Positions 25,345-32,310 of a DNA stretch of 46,555 bases are shown here, piece after piece. Source of the stretch: a virus. The notes under the pieces are model-generated. The model made no database searches and had not been told where the DNA came from. It worked only from the letters and a program-made list of their open reading frames with translations. The first letter of the stretch is position 1. The number at the start of each line of letters is the position of its first letter. Position numbers and translations under genes: made by a program. The stretch lies in IMG/VR virus record IMGVR_UViG_3300032213_002526, positions 1-46,555 of that record, one strand, 5' to 3'.

Positions 25345-26598
25345 ATGGCCGCAAAGGGGAACAAATGCTGCTGCTGCGGTGAGTGCAAGGGCGTTGTTGG
25401 CTGCTGTGCGTGCGCCTGCAAGACACTCTGTTTTAGCATTGAGGGAGCCTACCAGACCTACGGCGCGGAAGCCGATTGGATTGACGAAGAATTCGCGGCA
25501 ACGCTCGATTCGGATAACGGCGAAGTCAACGTCTCCGTCACGTTCGAGGAAAACGAATACGGCTGTTTCGTGATCGGCAACGAGGACGGTTACGAAAAAG
25601 TTCGGTACGAGATCGGGGTAGACATCAATTGCCGCGCCCTGTCTGGGACAATCCCAACGTCCGTAGGTGACGTTGCCTTTACCTGCACCGACAAGATCAA
25701 ACCCGAATGCACTACCTGTGATTGCTTGTGCGAATGTATCTGCATCATCGTCCGGGACTTCACCGAGCCTTACGGAGGTGAGTACATCTACTCGGGCAAG
25801 GGTTGCTGGAATCAGTACACGCAGGAGTATTCCGGGACAGTTAACGAGCAGACGCAGACCGCTCCCAACCTGACGCGAGAAGTGCGGGCACTGATTCGCC
25901 CGAACGAGTACGACGGCACCTGTGAAATGGTCGTGTTGGTGGATGGCGAAGAGTCCGCCGTGATCCCGTTGACGCTGGAAAACTGCACGCGGCGGGAGTT
26001 CTCGCACGAGGTCGACATTCTCGACGAAGAGGGCGAGGTCAAGTACACGGTGTTGCTTCGGTGTGCCGAATGCCACGAAGAATGTGACCTGCCGCCGAAC
26101 CTGTGTTTCTGCCCTGGGCGAGTTGTTACTGCGATCACGGCAACGATGTTTTCCGGCCTCGTTTCGGGGCCCTTGGGTGTGGTGACGCTCACGCCCAGCT
26201 TCCTTTGTATGGACCTATGCCAGTCGGCGATCAAGATCGCGGGAGAGTGCCAAGCATTTGAGGGGCAGCTATCAACATCATTCCCGGTTGGGATGGGCGA
26301 GTTTATTGATGACACGATAGAGGTTCGGTTGTTTTGCCGAGTTGGATTCGAGCGATATTTTCAGTATCGGTTTAGTTCAGCCGTTGAAGCGGGAAACCCC
26401 GGTTGGACAGACACCGGAGTGTCAACGGCAAACGCTGCTTTGTTCCGTTGCTCGCCTACATTCTTCGACATCAGGTCTGCCGCTTCTGGAGTGTTTGGGC
26501 TAGAAGGGGCTAGCCCCGCGTGCCTGATCGACCCATTTGCCTCAACAGACAGCAAGACCGCGTACCAGATACAAGAATTCGTTCTGGAGGAGTCGTAG
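25345..26598 (+). CDS. Cysteine-rich tail tip / adhesin protein, 417 aa
   Basis: There are 33 cysteines in 417 residues. The N-terminus has KCCCCGECKGVVGCCACAC, a second cluster reads CTTCDCLCECIC near residue 120, and a third CAECHEECDLPPNLCFC near 235. Between these lie acidic beta-rich domains. Such clusters suggest disulfide staples or metal sites in an extracellular protein. The gene lies at the end of the tail module, where receptor-binding tips are often encoded. No catalytic motif is visible. Codon use in the last third is less GC-rich, hinting at local exchange. Confidence 0.6.
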   Translation: MAAKGNKCCCCGECKGVVGCCACACKTLCFSIEGAYQTYGAEADWIDEEFAATLDSDNGEVNVSVTFEENEYGCFVIGNEDGYEKVRYEIGVDINCRALSGTIPTSVGDVAFTCTDKIKPECTTCDCLCECICIIVRDFTEPYGGEYIYSGKGCWNQYTQEYSGTVNEQTQTAPNLTREVRALIRPNEYDGTCEMVVLVDGEESAVIPLTLENCTRREFSHEVDILDEEGEVKYTVLLRCAECHEECDLPPNLCFCPGRVVTAITATMFSGLVSGPLGVVTLTPSFLCMDLCQSAIKIAGECQAFEGQLSTSFPVGMGEFIDDTIEVRLFCRVGFERYFQYRFSSAVEAGNPGWTDTGVSTANAALFRCSPTFFDIRSAASGVFGLEGASPACLIDPFASTDSKTAYQIQEFVLEES

Positions 26599-26601
26599 GC
26601 A

Positions 26602-27735
26602 ATGGCGTGCCAGTGCGAGATCGGTGCAGCGTGCGCCAAGCGAAACCTTCTGGTGACGGCCGGGATAAAATGGGCCTGCGAAAAGGGCGCTCTGGACGTT
26701 GGCGAGTGGGACACGTCGAAGCCCTCGCGCGGCCTCGGTGACGTGATCGCGAAAGTCACGTCAGCAGTCGGCATTAAGCCCTGCGGCGGATGCAAAGGGC
26801 GGCAACGGACGCTCAACCGGCTGTTCCCGTTCGCGTGGAACAAGGCGGCAAACCCTGTCCCGGAGTTCGTGACGACGGCCCGGCTGATGGAAGATGCAAA
26901 ACACCTGGCGACGATGCTGCCTGCCAACACAAATCGAATTGTCGGCGTGGCCCGGTCAGGTCTCTGCGTTGCCACGATGGTCGCGATGATTCGGCACCTT
27001 CCGCTTGATGTAGCAAGGCAGTCGAAGGGCGATGTGATCGAGGGTGGCAACGGCTGGCGACTCACGCGAGCGACAGCAGATGCGGGGCCGGGGACGATCG
27101 TCGTCATCGACGATACAGCGATGACCGGCAACTCGATCAAGCAGGTCTTGCCAGTCGTGAGACGGCACTACCCGGACGCATCAGTAAAGTCCGCCGTGGT
27201 CTACTGCAATCCACAGGCGAAGCAGAAGCCAGACTTGTTCGCCCGGAAGTTGCCTTGGCCTCACTTGCTTGAGTGGAACGTGTTCAACTCGGTCCTGTCG
27301 CCATCGACGGCAACGGACTTCGACGGCATTCTCTGCCGGGACTGCCTGCCGGGTGAAGATGACGAGGGGCCGCGATACCTGGAGTTTCTGCGGACCGCAT
27401 CGCCGCTCTACCCGATGCGCAAGGTCGCCATTCCGCTGATCGTGACTGCCCGGCTTGAACGATACCGAACCGAGACCGTGGCATGGCTGGAGCGTCACGG
27501 GATGCGAGCAGAAAAGATCATCATGGGGCCCTGGGCGAACAACCGGGAGCGAAGCCGCGTTGATATCGGGGCGTGGAAGGGCGAGCAGTTCAAAGCGTGG
27601 AGCCGGGGCCGTGGTGGCATCAAGCCGCTGCTGTTTGTCGAGAGCGACGAGCGGCAGGCGAAGCGAGCCGCGCAGGTCTCCGGCGGGTTGGTCGTGTGCC
27701 CGGCTGCGGGGCGTTGCTTCCTGGGGGATCAGTGA
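26602..27735 (+). CDS. Type I phosphoribosyltransferase fused to HAD-like phosphatase, 377 aa
   Basis: A GGAGG site lies upstream. The N-terminus is a Cys-rich adaptor (MACQCEIGAACAK; CGGCKGRQRTLNRLFP at 61-76). Residues about 90-205 are a type I PRTase with the PRPP loop VVIDDTAMTGNS (167-178). Residues about 235-377 look HAD-like: motif I DFDGILCRD (239-247), motif II VTAR (near 282) and a late acidic FVESDERQ. PRTase plus HAD pairs are known from nucleoside-metabolite pathways, including those linked to Ter stress systems. A nucleotide-like product is a reasonable inference, but the substrate is unknown. Confidence 0.7.
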   Translation: MACQCEIGAACAKRNLLVTAGIKWACEKGALDVGEWDTSKPSRGLGDVIAKVTSAVGIKPCGGCKGRQRTLNRLFPFAWNKAANPVPEFVTTARLMEDAKHLATMLPANTNRIVGVARSGLCVATMVAMIRHLPLDVARQSKGDVIEGGNGWRLTRATADAGPGTIVVIDDTAMTGNSIKQVLPVVRRHYPDASVKSAVVYCNPQAKQKPDLFARKLPWPHLLEWNVFNSVLSPSTATDFDGILCRDCLPGEDDEGPRYLEFLRTASPLYPMRKVAIPLIVTARLERYRTETVAWLERHGMRAEKIIMGPWANNRERSRVDIGAWKGEQFKAWSRGRGGIKPLLFVESDERQAKRAAQVSGGLVVCPAAGRCFLGDQ

Positions 27736-28316
27736 TGCTCGATCAGCATAACGCGGTCGTGCGGTCCTATCAGATTCCGGGATGGTGCTGGCCCGCCGAA
27801 CTGGCTTGGGTTTACGGGGCGTTCCGGGTTTCGCGAGTCCACGCGGAGATCGGGACGTTCTGCGGTCGGTCACTGTTCGCCTCGTCCGCCGGGATGGCAG
27901 GCGGGGCCAAGGTGTACGCCATCGACCGCGGAGTCGATCCGGCCGACACTCACGACGCATTCTATCCGCCGTCGCCCGAGTGGTGTGATGACGTGCTGGC
28001 GGCAACGCTCCGCGCGATCGGCGAGGCAGCTCCGGGCGTTGCGGTTGAGCGGGTGCCACTCAGTTCGCTGGACGCAGCCCGGTTGCTCCAGTCGCAGGGG
28101 GTGACTCTCGACAGCGTCTACATCGACGCATCCCACCACTTCGCCGACGTGATGGCGGATATCGCAGCCTGGCGGCCGCTGGTGAGGCCGGGCGGGATCA
28201 TCGCGGGGCATGACTACTGGTCGGCAAATGTGGGCGTGATGGACGCGGTAAACGAGTCTTTCGGGACCGCATTCGAGGTTGCACCGGGGACGCGAATTTG
28301 GGTCGCGAAGGTGTAG
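27735..28316 (+). CDS. Class I SAM-dependent methyltransferase, 193 aa
   Basis: The ATG shares one base with the PRTase-HAD stop (TGATG). The sequence matches the Methyltransf_24 layout: HAEIGTFCGRSLF (SAM-binding loop), GAKVYAIDRGVDP (acidic end of beta 2), SVYIDASHHFADVMADI and RPGGIIAGHDY. Such enzymes usually methylate small molecules or sugars rather than DNA. Tight coupling to the PRTase-HAD gene suggests one short pathway. It is the last gene of the plus-strand late region. Confidence 0.75.
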   Translation: MLDQHNAVVRSYQIPGWCWPAELAWVYGAFRVSRVHAEIGTFCGRSLFASSAGMAGGAKVYAIDRGVDPADTHDAFYPPSPEWCDDVLAATLRAIGEAAPGVAVERVPLSSLDAARLLQSQGVTLDSVYIDASHHFADVMADIAAWRPLVRPGGIIAGHDYWSANVGVMDAVNESFGTAFEVAPGTRIWVAKV

Positions 28317-28442
28317 TTTCCTCTTGCGTTCAGTACATGCGTACAGTATTTTCGAGCCACCCCACGACGGGGCACGCGCAGGCCGCGCCACGTGACAAAG
28401 AAACAGCAAGCCCGTGGATGATGGGCACGCGGCCAACCCCTG

Positions 28443-28679
28443 ATGTTGGGGCGAATCGTGGGCAAGACGAGCAGTGGGCAGAGCGGCGGCGGGCAGAGCG
28501 GTGGAGAATCCGGATCACAGGCAACGTACCTCGTAATCGACGGCAACGAAGTTATCTTCCGCAGCCCGCATTACGGCGCGGCGTGGGCGTTCCGGCGGGG
28601 CCTGGGGGATGATCGGGCAACGATCGCGAAAGCGGTCTCTATTCCTCGCGATCTTCCTTCACTGGCGCGCCCATCTTGA
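28443..28679 (+). CDS. Doubtful small protein, 78 aa
   Basis: An open frame with a Gly/Ser-rich start, then SQATYLVIDGNEVIFRSPHYGAAWAFRRGLGDD, which looks like a small folded domain. There is no good ribosome site. Its end overlaps the minus-strand regulator gene by 41 bp. It contains three GGCAACG copies. It could be the last gene of the late operon or a chance frame. Confidence 0.35.
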   Translation: MLGRIVGKTSSGQSGGGQSGGESGSQATYLVIDGNEVIFRSPHYGAAWAFRRGLGDDRATIAKAVSIPRDLPSLARPS

Positions 28680-28830
28680 TTCCGCCGTTGAGATCGGGCC
28701 GACCGATCACGCGACAGATCCCCTCACGCATCACATCGGACCGCGTGACTTTCTTGCGGCGGCAGTAGCGGTCGAGTGCCTCTCGGAGCACGTCGTCGAT
28801 CACCGATTGGATAGTCTTGCTCTTGGCCAT
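28639..28830 (-). CDS. Ribbon-helix-helix-type DNA-binding regulator, 63 aa
   Basis: The protein reads as a short strand (SKTIQSVI), helix (DDVLREALDRYCRRKK), turn and second helix (TRSDVMREGICRVIG), followed by a polar tail. This is the ribbon-helix-helix pattern of Arc/CopG-type repressors. It lies downstream of a strong minus-strand promoter that is covered by an 18-bp dyad, so self-regulation and a role in lysogeny control are plausible. No CI-like repressor was found elsewhere. An antitoxin is an alternative, but no toxin gene is adjacent. Confidence 0.6.
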   Translation of the reverse strand: MAKSKTIQSVIDDVLREALDRYCRRKKVTRSDVMREGICRVIGRPDLNGGIKMGAPVKEDREE

Positions 28831-28875
28831 AACGCATCAAAGTTTACCTAGGTGTCATCCGGGAAACGAAGAAAC

Positions 28876-28905
28876 CCCGGCGAGTCGCTTTCGCGGTCTG
28901 CCGGG
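28876..28905 (-). terminator. Possible attenuator or terminator hairpin upstream of the regulator
   Basis: CCCGGC (28876-28881) pairs with GCCGGG (28900-28905). An inner CGC/GCG stem closes a TTTC loop. On the minus strand the hairpin is followed by a moderately T-rich stretch. It lies between the promoter near 29.07 kb and the regulator gene, so it could give a leader RNA of about 180 nt. The T-tract is weak. Confidence 0.3.
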
Positions 28906-29065
28906 TGTTCTGTCTTAGCTTTTAGTGCCTCGCCGCCTGCCAGCCTGTTTCACCGCCGACTCGCTACACCCGGTTTCCCCTTGGTTCGATAGGCCAGTTT
29001 CTACCGGCTCCCCACTATCCCCTGCGTCCGGAGAACCGACTGACTTGGTTGCCCTCGTCTGGGTT

Positions 29066-29112
29066 AAGTATACGGATACTTATCGGGCATGTCAATAAGT
29101 CTCCGTATACTT
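29066..29112 (-). promoter_or_regulatory. Sigma70-like promoter within an 18-bp operator dyad
   Basis: On the minus strand, TTGACA (29090-29095) is followed after exactly 17 nt by TATACT (29067-29072). The promoter points toward the ribbon-helix-helix gene. The arms 29066-29083 and 29095-29112 are inverted repeats with one mismatch in 18 and an 11-nt centre, so a symmetric repressor would cover both promoter elements. The stretch 28831-29065 between promoter and gene holds no supported CDS, only this leader and the hairpin at 28876-28905. Confidence 0.65.
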
Positions 29113-29190
29113 TTTTGGATTTTCCGAAATCGCGGCGGATCGCGGGCTGAGCGGATCGCATCGTCAGCAACTAGGGTGGCAAAAACTAGG

Positions 29191-29207
29191 GTGTCCCCCG
29201 AAGTGTC
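29191..29207 (+). repeat. Putative integrase arm-type site, left copy
   Basis: GTGTCCCCCGAAGTGTC is matched by a copy at 29418-29434 with one mismatch. The two lie on either side of the attP core in the same orientation, the layout expected of arm sites for a tyrosine integrase. ACTAGGGTG also occurs twice just to the left. Confidence 0.4.
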
Positions 29208-29313
29208 CCCCATTCCCGCGACACAATCCGATACCCCGGCGAGAGGCAGCAACGGGAAGCTCCGCAAATCGCGTGGTTCTTAACGGTGCCTCAGTCTTCA
29301 CAAAACTTCCTCG

Positions 29314-29355
29314 GGATTAGAAATCCGTTGCTCTATCCAACTGAGCTACAGGCGC
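29314..29355 (-). other. attP core: 5' half of tRNA-Arg(TCT)
   Basis: Read on the minus strand this is GCGCCTGTAGCTCAGTTGGA followed by TAGAGCAACGGATTTCTAATCC, that is, acceptor 5' strand, D arm and anticodon stem-loop with anticodon TCT. Homology to tRNA stops within the 3' side of the anticodon stem, and no T arm follows. The fragment lies 17 bp downstream of the integrase stop. It should be the site of recombination with a host tRNA-Arg gene. Confidence 0.8.
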
Positions 29356-29371
29356 GTGTTTGTAAGTCGTT

Positions 29372-30667
29372 TCAGTCGAGTCCTTTCCGTCTTGCTCCGT
29401 TCGTTGCCGGTTTCGAGGTGTCCCCCGGAGTGTCGAGTTTGCTGGCGGTGGTTTCGGCAACGTTTCCAAGTGTGGTTTTCGTAGGTGTTTCTGCTGTCTC
29501 GCCCGCTGTTTGCACTGCATCCAATGCTGTTTCGCTCACCTTCCCCCACGCTTCCCACACGGTATCCGCCGTCGATTCCGCGTTCAAACCAACGTAGAAC
29601 TGCATTGTCGTCGAAATGTCTTCATGCCGCATCAGCTCCATGAGGATCGGCGGCATGACGAGCCGGGACCAGCGAAAACCGAACGATCGTCGCAGGTCGT
29701 GAGCAGAGACCGTCTTGCCCGTCCGGTCGTTGACGATCACCCCCGATGCGGCCCCAATGTCCCCTAGGATTTCTGACACACGAGAAATGCTCCAGGTGTC
29801 GCCGTTGCGTTTCTTTTCTTTCGGCAGCGGGAACACCAGGCCCTTGCGCCGACCGCTAGGAGTGGTCGGAGTTGATTCGAGGAACGCGGCAAAGTCTGGC
29901 GTGATCGGAAGCAGCCTATCGGACCGCCCCTTCTCGTCTTCCGAATGAACCCGAATCATCGGCCGGCGCCCGGACAGATCCACCAGCATTCCATCCGGCC
30001 GGTCCCATGAGAGTTTCAGTGCCTCGCCCAACCGCAGGCCGGACAGCCACAGCCCGCGGATCAGGCGTTGCCACGGGGCCGGGTGATCGACGCAGCGCGG
30101 GACCAGGGGAACGGCGGCAACGTATTGCTCCAGTTCCGCCTCGCAGATCGGGCGACCCTTCATGATCGACTTGCGTTTGCCGCTGCGGATCTTCGGCAGC
30201 GGCGGGACGGCGGTGAGCAGGTTGACCGATTGGGCCCAGCGGAGAGCGGCGGCGAGAGTGCGAACGTACCCGGCGATCGTTGTTTCCTGTCGCGTCCCGT
30301 CGCGGAGAAATGCGACCCACTGAGCGATTTGGCTGGAGGTCAGATCGGCAAGGCGGTGGGGTTTCGCGAAGGCTTCGATCGAAGCCAGGGCGGTTGAGGC
30401 TTTCGAGTCTGTTCCGGCAGAGTGGGCGGACAGGACTTCGGTTTCGTACCGCTCGCGAAACTCAGTCCAGAGCACGGCACCGGGGCCAAGTTCGCGCGAG
30501 TCCCGCAGCTCGCGTTCCCAGCGTGCGGCCGCCCGTTCGGCTTCGCGGGTGTCTTTTGTTGCAGCGGATCGAGCGTGTTCACGGCCAGTGACGGGATCGC
30601 GGTAGCGCAGGTAGAGGAAGGTGCGACCGGGCTTGCGGATGACGTGGACGCGGGGGAGGGGGGCCAT
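29372..30667 (-). CDS. int: Tyrosine recombinase / phage integrase, 431 aa
   Basis: The catalytic domain shows all key boxes: GLWLSGLRLGEAL (first Arg), SAHDLRRSFGFRW (His-x-x-Arg) and LMRHEDISTTMQFYV (His and nucleophile Tyr). The N-terminal region holds an arm-binding-like start (RVHVIRKPGRTFLYLRYRDPVTG) and a SAM-like core-binding domain. The C-terminal ~55 residues are Thr/Ala-rich and probably disordered. It ends 17 bp from the tRNA-Arg attP fragment, its likely substrate. It should integrate and, with an excisionase, excise the phage. Confidence 0.92.
   Translation of the reverse strand: MAPLPRVHVIRKPGRTFLYLRYRDPVTGREHARSAATKDTREAERAAARWERELRDSRELGPGAVLWTEFRERYETEVLSAHSAGTDSKASTALASIEAFAKPHRLADLTSSQIAQWVAFLRDGTRQETTIAGYVRTLAAALRWAQSVNLLTAVPPLPKIRSGKRKSIMKGRPICEAELEQYVAAVPLVPRCVDHPAPWQRLIRGLWLSGLRLGEALKLSWDRPDGMLVDLSGRRPMIRVHSEDEKGRSDRLLPITPDFAAFLESTPTTPSGRRKGLVFPLPKEKKRNGDTWSISRVSEILGDIGAASGVIVNDRTGKTVSAHDLRRSFGFRWSRLVMPPILMELMRHEDISTTMQFYVGLNAESTADTVWEAWGKVSETALDAVQTAGETAETPTKTTLGNVAETTASKLDTPGDTSKPATNGARRKGLD
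29418..29434 (+). repeat. Putative integrase arm-type site, right copy
   Basis: GTGTCCCCCGGAGTGTC is a direct repeat of 29191-29207 with one mismatch. It lies in the 3' end of the integrase gene, where it encodes the low-complexity tail (DTPGDTS on the minus strand). Confidence 0.4.
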
Positions 30668-30707
30668 GGCGGGAGCGTTTGGTAGGGTTTGGTAGGGCTA
30701 TCGGGGC

Positions 30708-31193
30708 TTAGATTGGGCGGCTTGCGTCTTGAGAAAACTTGTCCATTCGCGACAAAATCCCGGCGATTCCCCACAAAATCCACGCCCCAACGTTACCCGC
30801 CACGATCAGAATCGCCCCCATTGCATTCACGCCGTACTGAATAAGCGAATCCGAAGACTCTGCCTTTTGAAGCAGAAAGTACACGCCAAACCACACTCCC
30901 ATCCCAAGGCATAGAAATCCTGCCAGAACGATCCGTCCGATGAGGGGTGCGGGCTGTTGTTGCTTTCGGGCGCCCGTTTTAAAGCGAGGCGGCGTGTCAA
31001 AGGCTACAGGATCGTCATCCAGGGGAATTCGCAGTTTTTCGCTGTCTGCCGCAACCGATTTCGGTGGATCGGGGATCAGAAACGAATGTCCGCACGAGGA
31101 ACACTTGGCCCTCATTCCCGCGTTCTCGGCGCTCGCCAACAGCCGCTGATCACACTTCGGGCATGGCACGGTGTACTTGTCCACGGCGATCAC
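30708..31193 (-). CDS. Zinc-ribbon protein with two membrane segments, 161 aa
   Basis: It has a GTG start in a GTGA overlap with the upstream minus-strand gene. An N-terminal zinc ribbon (VPCPKCDQRLLASAENAGMRAKCSSCGHSF) is a well-known planctomycete-type module. A disordered linker and two hydrophobic segments follow (LIGRIVLAGFLCLGMGVWFGVYFL and GAILIVAGNVGAWILWGIAGIL). It probably sits in the cytoplasmic membrane with the ribbon inside. It is encoded beside integrase and so is likely expressed in the prophage. A lysogenic conversion or exclusion role is an inference. Confidence 0.7.
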   Translation of the reverse strand: MIAVDKYTVPCPKCDQRLLASAENAGMRAKCSSCGHSFLIPDPPKSVAADSEKLRIPLDDDPVAFDTPPRFKTGARKQQQPAPLIGRIVLAGFLCLGMGVWFGVYFLLQKAESSDSLIQYGVNAMGAILIVAGNVGAWILWGIAGILSRMDKFSQDASRPI

Positions 31194-31540
31194 CTTTTCG
31201 GCTTTTTCGTTGCCTGTTTCGCGGGGGTTTCCGCTGCTTTCTTGGCGACTGCGAGGGCCTTTCTGCGGTCGTTGTCTGCCTTGTGGAAGGCCGCGCTTGA
31301 TCGGACTCCAAGGGCGAATGCCTGAGACTGCGACCTCGCTTCACTCTGGACTGTCACGCTCCAGTCGATCAGCCGGGGCATCGTCTGATTCATGAATGTC
31401 CCGGCATGAATCAGGACTTCGGGGGTTGGCGGATCTGTATCGCCCATGAGGCGAACCGCCTCCGCGATGCTGTCGGCTGCGTTTCGGACGGCGGTTGCAA
31501 TCCGTTGCAGTTCTTCGACGGTCACCACATCGCGAGCCAA
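31190..31540 (-). CDS. Hypothetical helical protein with lysine-rich tail, 116 aa
   Basis: A TTG at 31540 is favoured because GGAGGG (31547-31552 on the minus strand) stands 7 nt before it. A longer TTG-started frame from 31624 has no such site. The protein is alpha-helical (EELQRIATAVRNAADSIAEAVRLMG) and ends in an Ala/Lys/Pro tail (KKAAETPAKQATKKPKR), which resembles histone-like tails and may bind nucleic acid. It is coupled to the zinc-ribbon membrane gene downstream. Confidence 0.55.
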   Translation of the reverse strand: MARDVVTVEELQRIATAVRNAADSIAEAVRLMGDTDPPTPEVLIHAGTFMNQTMPRLIDWSVTVQSEARSQSQAFALGVRSSAAFHKADNDRRKALAVAKKAAETPAKQATKKPKR

Positions 31541-31794
31541 GGCAAGCCCTCCGTAACGCTGTTCTGAACCTGTTTTAAACGTGTTCTGAGAAATTCTTGT
31601 AAATCGCTCGGCGTTTACACGCAAGGGCTTACGTTTAGAGCCACGTTAGAAATACGTTACAGCCACCGCGTTGTGCTTGCGTTGTTTTGGAAGAACTCGT
31701 ATCTTCCCACCGTCGCGACTGAAAACGGACCAGCGACACGAGCAACGAGACGCGAAGAGCAGCACGAAGAGGACGAGGACCAGGAGCGAGCAGG
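31541..31794 (+). promoter_or_regulatory. Divergent control region with repeated ACGTT boxes and candidate promoter
   Basis: It separates the minus-strand lysogeny genes from the plus-strand early genes. ACGTTT (31631), ACGTTA (31643) and ACGTTA (31654) are spaced 11-12 bp, about one helical turn. TGTTCTGA occurs at 31560 and 31582. On the plus strand TTGCGT (31677-31682) and TATCTT (31700-31705) are 17 nt apart and could be the early promoter. The boxes would lie just upstream of it. Confidence 0.35.
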
Positions 31795-32184
31795 ATGCCA
31801 ACGCCACGATCAAAACTCGTAGAAAACGCCCGCCTCGCGCGGCTGGCGAAGCAAAAGCGAAAGGCCACCCCGCGAGCAAAGTCAGGCAACGGGGGCGCTG
31901 GATCAGCAACGGCAACGAAGGCTCGCCCAACGCGATCCCGCGAGATCGTTGCCACGACCAGCTACCCGGTTGACCTGTTCCTTGAAATCACCGGGCTGTC
32001 ACCGGGTGCGTTGCGGATGTGCCAGCGTGACGGGCTGCGGGTCGTGCGGAGGGGCTGTCGGCGATTCGTGCTGGGTGAGGAGTGGATTCGGTATCTGCGC
32101 GAAGTCGGGAAAAGCGAAGCGGAACACAACGACGCAGATCACGACGCAGCAGAACACGAGCAGGAGGCAACGTCAACGCGATGA
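31795..32184 (+). CDS. Excisionase-like / helix-turn-helix DNA-binding protein, 129 aa
   Basis: The N-terminal 50 residues are basic and disordered. Residues about 60-105 (YPVDLFLEITGLSPGALRMCQRDGLRVVRRGCRRFVLGEEWIRYL) have the winged-helix pattern of small excisionase and MerR-like DNA-binding domains. The C-terminus is acidic and His-rich. It is the first gene of the early region, opposite the integrase block, so excision or early regulation is plausible. A GAGG site precedes the ATG. Confidence 0.6.
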   Translation: MPTPRSKLVENARLARLAKQKRKATPRAKSGNGGAGSATATKARPTRSREIVATTSYPVDLFLEITGLSPGALRMCQRDGLRVVRRGCRRFVLGEEWIRYLREVGKSEAEHNDADHDAAEHEQEATSTR

Positions 32185-32300
32185 TCGACCCAGCGAGCGA
32201 CCTGTATCAGATCGTCAAAGCCGGTGGCCCGTGGTTCGCAATGCTGGGCGTTGCAGTGCTGTTCGGGTGGCAGGAATGGCGAAGCCGGGAGCGGTGGTAA
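32181..32300 (+). CDS. Small single-pass membrane protein, 39 aa
   Basis: The ATG overlaps the preceding stop (ATGA). The protein has one hydrophobic segment (GGPWFAMLGVAVLFGWQ) between polar ends, the form of a small membrane peptide. It is short, and coupling is the main support. The function is unknown. Confidence 0.5.
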   Translation: MIDPASDLYQIVKAGGPWFAMLGVAVLFGWQEWRSRERW

Positions 32301-32310
32301 GAGCCGATGG

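Noticed and set aside
28904-29060. Minus-strand stop-free stretch encoding ATKSVGSPDAGDSGEPVETG-like text
   Set aside because: It looks protein-like but has no ATG, GTG or TTG start before its C-terminal third, and it follows a stop directly. It was kept as leader sequence.
29064-29267. Minus-strand 67-residue frame ending MPDKYPYT just before the promoter dyad
   Set aside because: It ends within the promoter/operator, has no ribosome site and resembles a shadow of the integrase tail (GDTSGDTL). A leader peptide is possible but not supported.
29089-29283. Plus-strand 64-residue frame beginning inside the operator dyad
   Set aside because: The start codon lies within the inverted repeat, the composition is poor and it covers putative integrase arm sites.
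29317-29520. Minus-strand frame ending APVAQLDRATDF
   Set aside because: This is the typical false translation of a tRNA D arm and confirms the tRNA-Arg fragment rather than a gene.
31635-31955. Minus-strand frames opposite the excisionase-like gene
   Set aside because: They are Arg/Ser/Leu-rich shadows crossing the control region and the start of a better gene.
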